Shown: piece after piece, positions 17,097 to 26,202 of the stretch | How the letters are laid out: every line of letters begins with the position of its first letter | Position numbering within the stretch: the stretch's first letter is position 1 | From: GCA-2794515 sp034436155 | GTDB lineage: Bacteria; Chloroflexota; Anaerolineae; Aggregatilineales; Phototrophicaceae | Direction of reading: 5' to 3' | Length of the DNA: 64,000 nt | Assembly: GCA_034436155.1 (NCBI GenBank) | Contig: DAOTVP010000083.1 | Location: forward strand, 56,596-120,595 | Translations under genes and position numbers: made by a program | The notes under the pieces: model-generated | Seen by the model: the letters and a program-made list of their open reading frames with translations, nothing else | What the model was told of the DNA's origin: nothing | Database searches by the model: none

Positions 17097-19109
17097 TTAA
17101 CGCGCTCCGATATTAGGTGGGGTAATCGTCCGTTCTATCACCATATCGGTGCGTGTGTCGCCGATGATGAGCGGAATCTCGACCCTGAATGTCTCGATGA
17201 AGCACAAACTCTCATTGACCGATTCGCAATAAAACAGGTCAATTTCGCCCGTGATAGCCGTTTGCCCTTCGGTGATGGTGATGGGGATGCGCGTCTCGGC
17301 TTCGGTGATGATGGTATCGGGGTATCCCGTAAAACGGGCGATACTCGTTGCTTGCGTGTTGATTTTATACCCTTCGGGCAACGTAAAACGGATGAGGATG
17401 CTATTCTCGCCGATGGTCACGGGTTGCGCCTCTAACATGACCACCTCACCAGAGGCGATATTCCCGCCGATGACGGTCACGCGCCCCGTGATTTGCAATT
17501 TTTCGGGGTTGGGGAATATAACCGTGCTGACGGTGTTGGTCGTTAGGTCTATCACACGGATAGCATGATTATTGGTATCTGCCACATAGAGTTTATTGTC
17601 ATGATATTTGACATCGGCGGGTTCATCAAATTGGGCGGTGGTCGCATCGCCATCGGCAAAGCCACCGTTTCCGCCCAAGCCGAATAGGGTGATGGTATTC
17701 AAGGTTTCATCCACCGCCTTGATTTTATGATTATACGTATCGGCGATATAAATTGTGCCATCAGGCGCACCTGTTACGCCTAACGGATGTTGCAGGCGGG
17801 AGGTGCCAACCGCGCCATCGATATCCCCAAACTGAAACAGGTTATTTTCGAGCGTGCCAGAGATGGTCATCACCATGTTGTTGGTATAATCGGCAACGCG
17901 CACGGTGCTGGATTCTGAATCGGCAAAATAGAGCAAGCCATCACGAAAATATAAGCCACTCGGTTGTGCCAATTCGGATGTGTCGAGGCGCGTGTTGAGC
18001 ATGGCTTCGCGCCCGTTGCCAACCGAAACGCGCAACACCTCTGTTTGGATGTTCATCTCCCAAATTTGATGCGTGCCTGCGCTGGCGATGAACAACGTAT
18101 CCCCCGCGCCAAACGCCACATCCCACGGACTCCGCATATCAAAAGCGCGAGGCTCGGTGATGCGCGTGGAAAATGACAAAATGCGGTCATTGCGGACACC
18201 CGTCCCCGCCAAAATTTCTACGGTGCGGTTGGTCAAATCTAAAACGCGGATGACATGATTTTTGGCTTCGGCGACATAGAGTTTATCCCCACGTAATGCC
18301 ATGCCGTGCGGTTGATTAAACGTGGCGGTGGCGAAATCACCATCATCCAAGCCACTCACACCCGTGCCAATCACATCTAACACTTCGTAGGTGGTCAAAT
18401 CGGCGATGATGATGCGGTGGTGTCCACTATCGGCGATGAAAAGGCGATTATTGTCGGGGTCGATCAAAATTTTGCCCGGAAAGGCGAGTGCCGATGGCAC
18501 AATTTCGTCTCGAATCGGCGCGATAGGCAGAGGGGTGCGGTCAATTTCGCCCAATTCATCGAAATACATCACCATCCCGCCGATGATGGTATCCAACACA
18601 TCAAACGGAATTTCGCCCGCATCCGCCGCCAACACATTGCCACGCGGGTCGGCGATGACCAATGTGGGCCACGCCTGTGCGCCATACGTCCGCCAAACCC
18701 GAAAATCGCGGTCGTTGATAATCGGATGGTCAATTTCGTACCGCAGAATAATCTGGCGGATGTTATCGGTCTCGCCTTCGTTGGCGAATTTCGCCGAATG
18801 CACTCCGATAATGATGAGTTCATCGGGATATTTTTCTTCGAGTTGTTTGAAAATAGGGATCATGTGGATGCAATTGATACACCCATACGTCCAAAAATCG
18901 AGCAAGACCACCTTGCCCCGCAGATCTTCGATCCGCAACGGTGCAGATACATTCAGCCAATCGATACCCTCTGGAAAGGGCGGGAGGGGTAAATCGGTAC
19001 GTCCTTCAAATTGTTCTTTGCTCACTTGCTCTCCTCGCTGGGCATTGGCGATGTCGATGCACATCATCAACACGGCGCATATCGCTAAAAAATAACTCAC
19101 TTTACGCAT
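17097..19109 (-). CDS. Secreted thioredoxin-like/NHL-repeat protein (NHLRC2-like)
   Basis: A 670-residue exported protein. The signal peptide (1-23) ends at ANA. A thioredoxin-fold domain follows (about 35-175), with VVLLDFWTYGCINCIHMIP carrying the Cys77-x-x-Cys80 active site; the partner residues WRTYGAQAWPTLVI contain the cis-Pro. A six-bladed NHL beta-propeller follows (about 205-525), seen as repeats such as FNQPHGMAL, YVAEAKNHVIRVLDL, IYIADTYNHKIKAV and LYVADTNNHAIRVID. A C-terminal beta domain ends the protein. The architecture matches NHLRC2-type proteins, whose bacterial role is not established. A GAGGT site lies six bases before the ATG. Confidence 0.9.
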   Translation of the reverse strand: MRKVSYFLAICAVLMMCIDIANAQRGEQVSKEQFEGRTDLPLPPFPEGIDWLNVSAPLRIEDLRGKVVLLDFWTYGCINCIHMIPIFKQLEEKYPDELIIIGVHSAKFANEGETDNIRQIILRYEIDHPIINDRDFRVWRTYGAQAWPTLVIADPRGNVLAADAGEIPFDVLDTIIGGMVMYFDELGEIDRTPLPIAPIRDEIVPSALAFPGKILIDPDNNRLFIADSGHHRIIIADLTTYEVLDVIGTGVSGLDDGDFATATFNQPHGMALRGDKLYVAEAKNHVIRVLDLTNRTVEILAGTGVRNDRILSFSTRITEPRAFDMRSPWDVAFGAGDTLFIASAGTHQIWEMNIQTEVLRVSVGNGREAMLNTRLDTSELAQPSGLYFRDGLLYFADSESSTVRVADYTNNMVMTISGTLENNLFQFGDIDGAVGTSRLQHPLGVTGAPDGTIYIADTYNHKIKAVDETLNTITLFGLGGNGGFADGDATTAQFDEPADVKYHDNKLYVADTNNHAIRVIDLTTNTVSTVIFPNPEKLQITGRVTVIGGNIASGEVVMLEAQPVTIGENSILIRFTLPEGYKINTQATSIARFTGYPDTIITEAETRIPITITEGQTAITGEIDLFYCESVNESLCFIETFRVEIPLIIGDTRTDMVIERTITPPNIGAR

Positions 19110-19277
19110 ATATTTACCTCAAGACACACAATTTGACCCTATTAAACATCACCTGTGGGTGAAATTCGAGTAAAATTAGCTAAGAGTCAGGTTAAGAAAA
19201 GCGTGTGATGCGGGTGTATGGTCGCGCCCCTGTTTTGTGTTATAATGCCCTAAATGAGTGAGTGAGGATTATGTAAG

Positions 19278-19541
19278 ATGTTAAACGCAAAATTGCCCGT
19301 TATTTATGAAGATTTTTTGGATTTTTTGCTCGAAAAATTATCCCCAGAAGATATTCTCAATTTCAAAGCATCCCCTAACGCCCAACAACGTGCAGATGAG
19401 CTTATGGAACGCAATAACTCAGGTGAAATTACCAGAGAAGAACGGGGTGAATTAGAGCGCATGATGGAAATTGACCTTATGATTTCTGTCCTCAAAGCGC
19501 GTGCTGTTGCAATGCAAAAAGAACATGACTGTATCAGCTAG
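19278..19541 (+). CDS. Small helical protein, partner of the HNH nuclease gene
   Basis: An 87-residue acidic helical protein (FLDFLLEKLSPEDILNFKASP, then ADELMERNNSGEITREERGELERM). I do not assign a function. Similar short proteins often sit directly before HNH nuclease genes in cyanobacteria and Chloroflexota, from memory. Its last 17 bases overlap the ATG of the HNH frame, which argues for a coupled pair. It could be an antitoxin-like or accessory protein. Confidence 0.6.
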   Translation: MLNAKLPVIYEDFLDFLLEKLSPEDILNFKASPNAQQRADELMERNNSGEITREERGELERMMEIDLMISVLKARAVAMQKEHDCIS

Positions 19542-19926
19542 TGTTCGACGATTTGTACATGACCGCGCAAAAGGGCGATGTGAATATTGTTAAAAGCCTT
19601 CTCAATTTGTGTATATCAGTTATCATGTAGACCATATTATATCTATCAGACATGATGGGTCTGATGAGTTGGACAATTTGGCGTGGTCTTGTGCAACTTG
19701 CAACATCTCAAAAGGTACAAGTATTGCCACTTATGATAAAGAAACAAAGTTATTAGTCCCTTTTTATAATCCACGCACTCAAAAGTGGGACGACCATTTT
19801 GAATTGGTGGACTTTCTGATTGTAGGTAAAACACCTATTGGGCGTGCAACAGTTGATTTTTTCTATATGAATACGCCCGAACAAGTTATTATCAGGCAGT
19901 TTTTAATCATCTCAGGGAACTGGTAA
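19525..19926 (+). pseudogene. HNH endonuclease gene interrupted by an in-frame TAA
   Basis: The frame starting at ATG 19525 reads MTVSASVRRFVHDRAKGRCEYC, then TAA at 19591-19593, and continues in the same frame as KPSQFVYISYHVDHIISI and onward. The HNH core is intact after the stop: HVDHIISIRHDGSDELDN, then WSCATCNISKG with the second Cys pair. The TAA stands exactly where family members usually have Leu after CEYC, so a single TTA to TAA change explains it. The part after the stop could be translated from GTG 19609, but would lack the first zinc Cys pair. It could be a recent nonsense mutation, a sequencing error or, less likely, recoding. Confidence 0.82.
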
Positions 19927-19928
19927 AC

Positions 19929-20726
19929 ATGGCTATAGACCATATCATCAATTACGATTGTGTACCCAAACGCACTTTGGGGACGACTGGCATTTTAGAA
20001 CGTATCAAAGGCGAAGAACGCGCCCATACCATCATCGCGTTATTTCGCAAAAATGGGGATGACCGTCCCCCTAGCCAAATGGGATTTGAATTTATACGGC
20101 GCACGCCATCGGGCGATGAAGAGACGATGGTGATTGTCGTCCAAGATTTGCTCGATGCCGCCCAAGATCTCGTGCCTGTGGAACATCACTGTCAGAATTG
20201 CCCCGCCAACCGTGCCAAACGGCGCTTTGGGTGCATGGATTTCATCAATTATCCGATTAGCGCCGAAGCCGAAAAATGGCTGATAGAACGCCTCCCCGTG
20301 CCAGATGAACCGCTCATTTGGTTGTTGTTGCGACAGGGTATCAAAGAATTTAAGTACAATGGCGAGACGATTCGCCCTCTCCGCGAGGCGAATGGGGTAT
20401 ATTTTGAAAATCCTAACGCCCTCACGCGAAAACTCGGTGAATTCGCCATTGATAGCAATCAATTATTCGAGATGATTTTTTCGGTGGGGAGCATCACACC
20501 GAATCATGGGGCGTTGTTGTTGCTATTCCTCCATGCGATTCCGCGTGATATAGAAGCCGATGATGTGATGAGCATCGCACCCGCTACCCCGCAAAAAATC
20601 GCCGCCATGCCCTTTTTATACAAGCACGAAAAAGGGGATGACCGTAGCATTAGCGATATGAAGGCATTTTTGAACGCGCTGTATGTCGCGTGGACATTGA
20701 ATGTGAAGATGATTTTGGATGTTTAA
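19929..20726 (+). CDS. Unknown protein with a Cys cluster
   Basis: A 265-residue cytoplasmic protein I do not recognise. A Cys cluster HHCQNCPANRAKRRFGC (about residues 85-101) could bind zinc or an iron-sulfur cluster and would be the most likely functional site. The remaining sequence is mixed alpha/beta without membrane segments. It starts two bases after the HNH stop, so it belongs to the same transcript as the interrupted nuclease and the small helical protein. A role linked to nucleic acid is possible from context only. Confidence 0.6.
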   Translation: MAIDHIINYDCVPKRTLGTTGILERIKGEERAHTIIALFRKNGDDRPPSQMGFEFIRRTPSGDEETMVIVVQDLLDAAQDLVPVEHHCQNCPANRAKRRFGCMDFINYPISAEAEKWLIERLPVPDEPLIWLLLRQGIKEFKYNGETIRPLREANGVYFENPNALTRKLGEFAIDSNQLFEMIFSVGSITPNHGALLLLFLHAIPRDIEADDVMSIAPATPQKIAAMPFLYKHEKGDDRSISDMKAFLNALYVAWTLNVKMILDV

Positions 20727-20732
20727 CACGCA

Positions 20733-20763
20733 GGTGGCATATACGCCTTTGTCTAATGCCACC
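20733..20763. repeat. Single hairpin of the paired-hairpin repeat type between convergent genes
   Basis: An 8-bp perfect stem GGTGGCAT/ATGCCACC flanks a 15-base loop that begins ATACG and ends CTA, as in the left hairpins of the other repeats. It lies between two convergent genes and may serve as a bidirectional transcription terminator, although it lacks a T tract. Confidence 0.5.
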
Positions 20764-20786
20764 ATACAATTCTATCTATCATATGC

Positions 20787-22568
20787 CTATTTGGGGGGGA
20801 TTTGTGTTAATATCACCCGTCCATCGTGATCTGGTGCGCCGTTTGTGATAGGCAAACGGGCATAAGGCGGGGTTGTCTCGTACATGCCGATGAGCAATAA
20901 AATATCACCATTGGGTAAATCGGGAATGGCGATGGGGTCACGGTAAATCGTCCCGATTTGCCATGTGTGCGTGCTGATTTGCCCCTCTGCAATTTGGTGG
21001 TCTGACACAACGATGGGTGGTGTGTTCAATTCGGCGCTGAAATGCGTAAGGATGTTCAACGGCGCATCGGTTTGATGTAATGCCTGCCAATAGAGCAACA
21101 ATACATCATCACCGAGCCAGCTATAGCCCACCAACCGCGCCACATCGCCGATTTGAATATCGGCGGTGGTTTGAATTTCAGACGGATCTACCTGCCATTT
21201 GCGGAAATGCTCCAAGCCGTTCCACGCGATGGGCAAGCGTTGGGCGTTGCTTCGTAAATAAATTTGCACATCACCCGTCCGCGCACCGTTCAGCACAAAG
21301 ATGCTCCGATGCACATCCAACAAGGCGGGCAAATAACTATCAATAGGTGGGTTATCTTCGGGGATGAAAAAGATGTTTATATCACCACGATGATAATATT
21401 CAAGCGCCGTATCGCTAGTGTCGTTGATAATGACATCAGCCGCCGATGAACGCGCTTCGACCAGTGCCATCAATCCACGCCAATCAAACGATTTGGGCGG
21501 ATCGATGTAAAAGTAGGCATAAGTCTGTGTTAGACATACCCCACACACCACAATTACGAGTGTGAAACGGTCATATTTGGCAAACCGATGCTTCGATTTT
21601 GATGCAACCGAGACGCTTTGTGCAATCACTAGGATGAGCGCAGGCGTGACGGCAATCACATAACGTGGCAAAAACACGGCGGTAAAATGTGATAGGATGA
21701 ATAAAACTGCCAATGGAATAACCAACCATGCGCCCAGTAACAGGCGGTCGGGTCGCATACTCCAAATGATGATTATGAGCGCGATGAATGCCATCACGCC
21801 TAACCATAGCTCCATAGCACGAATGCCCCACAGCAATGTTGGGATGAACTGCGTGAATAATGCGCCAAAATCGGCGGTGGTGGCTGTGCCAGCATAATCG
21901 CGCCCAAATAACACGATATATGTTTGGATAGCGAGGGGGATGAGCATCACGCCTATCATCATCCACACCCGCAAAAACCGCCCGAATTGCTTGCGGTGCA
22001 TGACCAGCACATACAGCGCCTGCACCATGACCATGAACAACTCAAAATAATACAGATACAGGGTGAAGGTCTGGCTGATGATATATAACCACCAACGCGG
22101 TTTTTTATCGTGCAAAGCGCGGTGGAGTAGGTAGATATTCAACACCGCCAATTTGACATATAAGCCATATTGACGGGCATCTTGCGCGTGCCATATCAGA
22201 AACGGGTGGATTGCCCATAATACCCCCGCCCATAATGCCACATCCCAACGGGCGAAAAGTCGGCGTGCCAACGCAATCATGATCGCCACGCCGAGCGTAT
22301 TGGCGAGTACGGAAAAATAGCGCAAGCCAAATTCGCTGATTCCAGCGCCGAGCGACCACGCCCAATAGACTACCATCGAGGCGGGGTTGGGTTCGTATTC
22401 GAGAAAAAATAGCCAACGCTCAGAAAAGGGGGGATTCGTCCAGTGAACGGCGGTGAAGGCTTCATCTCCGCGCAATGGCACAACATCTAAGCGCCAGATA
22501 CGCAATACAAATGCCATCATGATGATACATGGGACGAGGAGATAAAGCCATTTTAATGAACGGTGCAT
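20787..22568 (-). CDS. Membrane glycosyltransferase, GT39/ArnT-like (PMT_2 type)
   Basis: A 593-residue inner-membrane protein with about 10-12 predicted helices in the first 380 residues and a soluble extracytoplasmic domain behind them. The first loop has VVPLRGDEAFTAVHW, the acidic DE motif used by lipid-linked sugar transferases of the GT39/GT83 class. Further family features are AARRLFARWDVALWAGVLWAIHPFLIWHAQDARQY and FLPRYVIAVTPALIL. It would use a polyprenyl-phosphate sugar to modify a protein, lipid or polymer outside the membrane; the acceptor is unknown. A receiver gene follows 12 bp upstream on the same strand. Confidence 0.85.
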   Translation of the reverse strand: MHRSLKWLYLLVPCIIMMAFVLRIWRLDVVPLRGDEAFTAVHWTNPPFSERWLFFLEYEPNPASMVVYWAWSLGAGISEFGLRYFSVLANTLGVAIMIALARRLFARWDVALWAGVLWAIHPFLIWHAQDARQYGLYVKLAVLNIYLLHRALHDKKPRWWLYIISQTFTLYLYYFELFMVMVQALYVLVMHRKQFGRFLRVWMMIGVMLIPLAIQTYIVLFGRDYAGTATTADFGALFTQFIPTLLWGIRAMELWLGVMAFIALIIIIWSMRPDRLLLGAWLVIPLAVLFILSHFTAVFLPRYVIAVTPALILVIAQSVSVASKSKHRFAKYDRFTLVIVVCGVCLTQTYAYFYIDPPKSFDWRGLMALVEARSSAADVIINDTSDTALEYYHRGDINIFFIPEDNPPIDSYLPALLDVHRSIFVLNGARTGDVQIYLRSNAQRLPIAWNGLEHFRKWQVDPSEIQTTADIQIGDVARLVGYSWLGDDVLLLYWQALHQTDAPLNILTHFSAELNTPPIVVSDHQIAEGQISTHTWQIGTIYRDPIAIPDLPNGDILLLIGMYETTPPYARLPITNGAPDHDGRVILTQIPPK

Positions 22569-22580
22569 CGCAATCGCTAC

Positions 22581-22937
22581 TTAGTCAAGGATTTGCGCGT
22601 AATCTTCAATCATCTGCCACACTTGTTGTACAGGGATAGGCTTCAGGAAGGCGGCATTGCATCCCGCTTCCATGCACATTTGCTCATTCGTCACGGAGGT
22701 GATGGCGATGATAGGCAAGGTTAATCCTTCTGCACGAACAGTACGCACAAAATCTAAACCGTTCATCTGACCCGCCAATTCTATATCGACTAAAATCAGG
22801 TGCGGGTCATCCTCGTTGAAGTGGTGTAAGGCATCTTCGGCGGTGGCATAGGTGTGTAAACTATGATTACCGCTTGATGTAATCCGTTCAATCAGAGAAC
22901 GGTTGGGAATATTGTCTTCGATATACAAAATCCGCAT
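22581..22937 (-). CDS. Receiver-only response regulator
   Basis: A 118-residue CheY-like domain: acidic residues ED (7-8), phosphoacceptor Asp51 in ILVDIELAGQMNG, switch Thr in AITSVTN and Lys98 in FLKPIP. The two-residue insertion in the loop after the Asp (ELAGQMNG) is common in receivers paired with hybrid kinases (Spo0F/DivK-like). No output domain and no adjacent kinase gene. It is in the same direction as, and 12 bp before, the glycosyltransferase. Confidence 0.88.
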   Translation of the reverse strand: MRILYIEDNIPNRSLIERITSSGNHSLHTYATAEDALHHFNEDDPHLILVDIELAGQMNGLDFVRTVRAEGLTLPIIAITSVTNEQMCMEAGCNAAFLKPIPVQQVWQMIEDYAQILD

Positions 22938-22998
22938 AATGATAACATCCTAGCTATTCAACAGTTATAATGTCACCATCTTAGCATTATATCCCCTA

Positions 22999-24510
22999 TT
23001 ATAACAACGGGGATTTTTCCATTTGTTGATATTCACACGCCACTTCGTTCCATGCTTTGCCCAACCGCCTGAAGCCTTCTTCGATATCGGCGGGTTTATG
23101 AATGCCATAATTCACGCGGATTTTATAATTGCCCCCGTTGTTGGTATAAAACACGTTGCCGATGGCATACGCCACATGATGTTGAATGGCGGTGATGTAT
23201 AATTCGGCGGCGGTCGGTCCGTTATGAGGCAGTTCTATCCACAAAAATAACCCGCCTTGTGGGATATTCCACGTACTGCCTTCGGGCAGATATTTCTCGG
23301 CGGCGGCGAGGGCGGTATCTCTGCGACGCAATAATTCGCGGTTGTTGCGTGCTAATTGCCCACCCAATAACCCACTTTCGAGCATGAGGTGAATCACCCG
23401 TTGATTCAAGCCCGATGTCGATATATCTGCCGCCTGCTTAACGCGCACCAAGCGTTGATAATACGTGCCATCGGTTATCAGATAGCCGATACGGATACCC
23501 GGTAATAACATCTTGGTATAACCACTGGCATGAATGATGATCCCCGTATCATCTATGGCTTTCAATGGTGGAAACGCATCGCCCTCAAACCGAAACTCGT
23601 GATAAATCGCATCTTCTAACACGGGGATGTTATACTCATTGGCTAAATTGAGCAATTGCCTGCGCCTGTGCATAGGCATGACATGACCGGTTGGGTTTTG
23701 AAAAGTCGGCATGACATAAATCAATTTGGGCGCATGGTCAATAATGAAATTTTCGAGATGGTCGAGCCGAATCCCGTCTTCATCGGTACAAACGCCATGA
23801 ATTTGGACGCGCCGTGTGCGGGCAATATCCAACATGCCGATATAGGTCGGGTTTTCGGTGACGAGAATATCCCCTTCAGAAAGCAGGGCTTGTATCACCA
23901 AATCCAGACCTTGTTGTGTGCCACCTGTGATGAGGACATTGTTGGGGCTACATTGAATCCCCAAGGCGCTGACATAATCGCGCACGGCAACCCGCAACGG
24001 GGCATACCCTTCGGGCAATTCGTAATTGAGCGCCGCGGCACCATCACGGTCTAACACTTGGTTGATGGCATCGCGCAAATTTTGCATCGGGAAAAATTCG
24101 ACAGGTGGCGAGCCACTGCTAAAGCTGATAATGCCCGGTTTACGCGCCATCCGCATCATCTCGCGCAATGAATTATCAGGCGCGATATTTTCGGTGACGG
24201 TATTCATCACAGGGACGACTTTTTCATTGGTGGGGTTGGTATTTGACCCGTTACCTTCTTTCGAGACGAATGTCCCGCGTCCTGCGTGGGCGCTCAGATA
24301 ACCTTCTGCGCGTAATTCGGCATAGGCATTGACCACGCTGATACGGCTGATATTCAGTTGACGCGCTAAATCACGACTGGCGGGGAGGCGTGTGCCTGGC
24401 GGTAATTCACCACTTTCGATTTGTGACCGAATGGTGCGTATCAGTTGCCGATAAATCGGTTCTTCACCTTTGCGGTCTAACGCAACCAGTAGTTGCGATG
24501 GGTTAAACAT
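22999..24510 (-). CDS. MocR-type regulator: GntR DNA-binding domain fused to a PLP aminotransferase domain
   Basis: A 503-residue cytoplasmic fusion. Residues about 10-80 are a GntR winged helix (PIYRQLIRTIRSQIESGELPPG, LPASRDLARQLNISRISV). A variable linker leads to a fold-type I aminotransferase domain (about 125-490): GTQQGLDLVIQALL, VTENPTYIGML, MPTFQNPTGHVM, LEDAIYHEF, and SGYTKMLLPGIRIGYL with the PLP-binding Lys. MocR proteins such as PdxR and GabR sense amino compounds through PLP. Homologues with this composition are also annotated as 2-aminoadipate aminotransferases, so an enzymatic role is possible. No target operon is evident next to it. Confidence 0.9.
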   Translation of the reverse strand: MFNPSQLLVALDRKGEEPIYRQLIRTIRSQIESGELPPGTRLPASRDLARQLNISRISVVNAYAELRAEGYLSAHAGRGTFVSKEGNGSNTNPTNEKVVPVMNTVTENIAPDNSLREMMRMARKPGIISFSSGSPPVEFFPMQNLRDAINQVLDRDGAAALNYELPEGYAPLRVAVRDYVSALGIQCSPNNVLITGGTQQGLDLVIQALLSEGDILVTENPTYIGMLDIARTRRVQIHGVCTDEDGIRLDHLENFIIDHAPKLIYVMPTFQNPTGHVMPMHRRRQLLNLANEYNIPVLEDAIYHEFRFEGDAFPPLKAIDDTGIIIHASGYTKMLLPGIRIGYLITDGTYYQRLVRVKQAADISTSGLNQRVIHLMLESGLLGGQLARNNRELLRRRDTALAAAEKYLPEGSTWNIPQGGLFLWIELPHNGPTAAELYITAIQHHVAYAIGNVFYTNNGGNYKIRVNYGIHKPADIEEGFRRLGKAWNEVACEYQQMEKSPLL

Positions 24511-24704
24511 GGTATCTCCTGTTGATGTTTATCTGGGTTTGATGGTCATATCCTGTGCGTTACATCCATTATATACACACATTCACAAATAATTGCGTAA
24601 GATTGTTTACAATTAGTGCCATTTTGGACTTATTAGGTGAAGTGCAAATGAATTGTAGCTAAAAATTGTTAAAATGTTGTGGGGATGTATGGACATAAAT
24701 ACAC

Positions 24705-24728
24705 AGGGGCTTGCTATGGCAAGCCCCT
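24705..24728. terminator. Strong intergenic hairpin between trxB and the MocR gene
   Basis: A perfect 10-bp stem AGGGGCTTGC/GCAAGCCCCT with loop TATG. No T tract follows on either strand, so it may stabilise or end the trxB 3' region in another way. A second, weaker hairpin (GCGCATG/CATGCGC) lies just before the trxB stop. Otherwise the gap holds nothing I can identify. Confidence 0.45.
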
Positions 24729-24786
24729 ATACGTATCGACATTTTACATACGCGCATGATAGATATACCATGCGCCTACAACCGAT

Positions 24787-25761
24787 TTATGCTTCGACGG
24801 CAGTCGGTTCGCCTAAATCTTGCAGGTGTTCTTCGTTTTCTTCGAGCCAATGAATGGCGCTCATGCCTGCCGATGTGCCTTGCCCGACGGATGTGGCGAC
24901 TTGTCGCCAAATTTCGTCTTGGATTTCGCCCGCCGCGAACACGCCTTCCACACTGGTGCGATAGCGTTGGTCGGTGATGATATACCCGTTTTCGTTCATA
25001 GCGACTTGCCCCTCAAAGAAACTGCTATTGGGGACATGCCCAATGAAGATGAAAATGCCATCGGTTTGTTTTTCCCATGTTTCATTGGTATTGACATCGC
25101 GCAATTTCAGGTGAGTCACTTTGCCGTCTGTGCCGATAATCTCATCGACAACGGTATTCCATGTGAAGCTGATTTTGGGATTCTTTTCGGCACGATTGCG
25201 TAATGCAACGCCCGCCCGCAGGCTATCACGGCGGTGAATGATATTCACACTGTTGGCGAAGCGCGTCAGGAAAATGGATTCTTCCAGGGCGCTATCGCCA
25301 CCGCCGACCACCACGACATCTTTGCCTCTGAAAAAGAAACCATCGCACGTCCCGCAATAACTCACCCCGCGACCCGTCAATTCCGCCTCGCCAGGGACTT
25401 TGAGTTTGCGCGGGTCTGCGCCGATGGTGATAATCACCGCATCCGCCGAATAGATTTTGTTATGGGTTTTGACCGTGAAGGGCGATCCTTTGGTGAAATC
25501 CACTTCGGTGACGACATCGAATACCACTTCGGCACCGAAGCGTTCTGCTTGTTCCTGAAATTTTTGCACCAATTCGATGCCACTCAATGGCTCTGGGAAG
25601 CCGGGGTAATTCTCGATTTCATGGGTGAGTGCCACCTGACCGCCGAGCGTATTGCCTGCGATAATCACAGGATTGAGTTGCGCCCGTGCAGTATACAGGG
25701 CGGCGGCGAAGCCCGCGGGACCAGAACCAATGATGACAACACGTCTTTTTTCGATTTCCAT
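24787..25761 (-). CDS. trxB: Thioredoxin reductase
   Basis: An FAD/NADPH enzyme that reduces thioredoxin. The FAD-binding motif is GSGPAGFAAALYTARA (about 13-27), the redox pair is Cys136 and Cys139 in SYCGTCDGFFF, the NADPH fold is VVVGGGDSALEES, and the C-terminal FAD signature is GVFAAGEIQDEIWRQVATSVGQG (usually GVFAAGDV-D, here E for D). Length (324) is normal for low-molecular-weight TrxB. It is the last gene of a run that includes the Cys-rich protein, a Yip1-like protein, a sigma factor and an FHA protein, although transcription could restart in the gaps. No thioredoxin gene lies next to it. Confidence 0.94.
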   Translation of the reverse strand: MEIEKRRVVIIGSGPAGFAAALYTARAQLNPVIIAGNTLGGQVALTHEIENYPGFPEPLSGIELVQKFQEQAERFGAEVVFDVVTEVDFTKGSPFTVKTHNKIYSADAVIITIGADPRKLKVPGEAELTGRGVSYCGTCDGFFFRGKDVVVVGGGDSALEESIFLTRFANSVNIIHRRDSLRAGVALRNRAEKNPKISFTWNTVVDEIIGTDGKVTHLKLRDVNTNETWEKQTDGIFIFIGHVPNSSFFEGQVAMNENGYIITDQRYRTSVEGVFAAGEIQDEIWRQVATSVGQGTSAGMSAIHWLEENEEHLQDLGEPTAVEA

Positions 25762-25813
25762 AGATAATCACACCTTTTGATTATGATAACGACACTCAAG
25801 GACGGATATGTGT

Positions 25814-26128
25814 TTACTCGGTCAGATGCGTTTTCTGATTTGTCACCGCATCATAAATTTTATGAATTGCATCGTGCAGGGTGCCATCATCTTCTGCTTT
25901 TAACACCGCTACCAACGCCTCGAATTCTTCTCGACAATCACGCCAATAGTGAAGATGTTTTTCCAGTTCGGGCAACACCTCGGCAACACTTGCGCCTTTT
26001 GCCACACGCTCCGCCAACGATGCAAGTGTGTCACAATCGCTACAGTCTATATGTTCCACATACTCACTTTCTGGTGCTGTCAGAAAGTTGAGCATGGGTT
26101 TGAGTTCATCATCGGTGCATTTTGGCAT
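25814..26128 (-). CDS. Small Cys/His protein, possibly zinc-binding anti-sigma-like
   Basis: A 104-residue soluble protein with an early Cys, a C-x-x-C pair in HIDCSDCDTL, and HLHYWRDCREEF. The last segment recalls the H-L-x-x-C-x-x-C-x-x-E-L signature of zinc-binding anti-sigma factors (zf-HC2), with Trp in the place of one Cys. It lies two genes behind the sigma factor on the same strand, which supports an anti-sigma-like role, but this is an inference. It has no membrane helix. Confidence 0.55.
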   Translation of the reverse strand: MPKCTDDELKPMLNFLTAPESEYVEHIDCSDCDTLASLAERVAKGASVAEVLPELEKHLHYWRDCREEFEALVAVLKAEDDGTLHDAIHKIYDAVTNQKTHLTE

Positions 26129-26202
26129 AACGTGTTAACCTTTTCAATCGTTCTTGTTGCTTGCTATTATCACTGACGGAAAAATATGATACTATCTTAC
26201 CA

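Noticed and set aside
24753..24776. Hairpin GCGCATG/CATGCGC as an independent RNA gene
   Set aside because: Short stem, no promoter and no conserved core; more likely part of the trxB 3' end.
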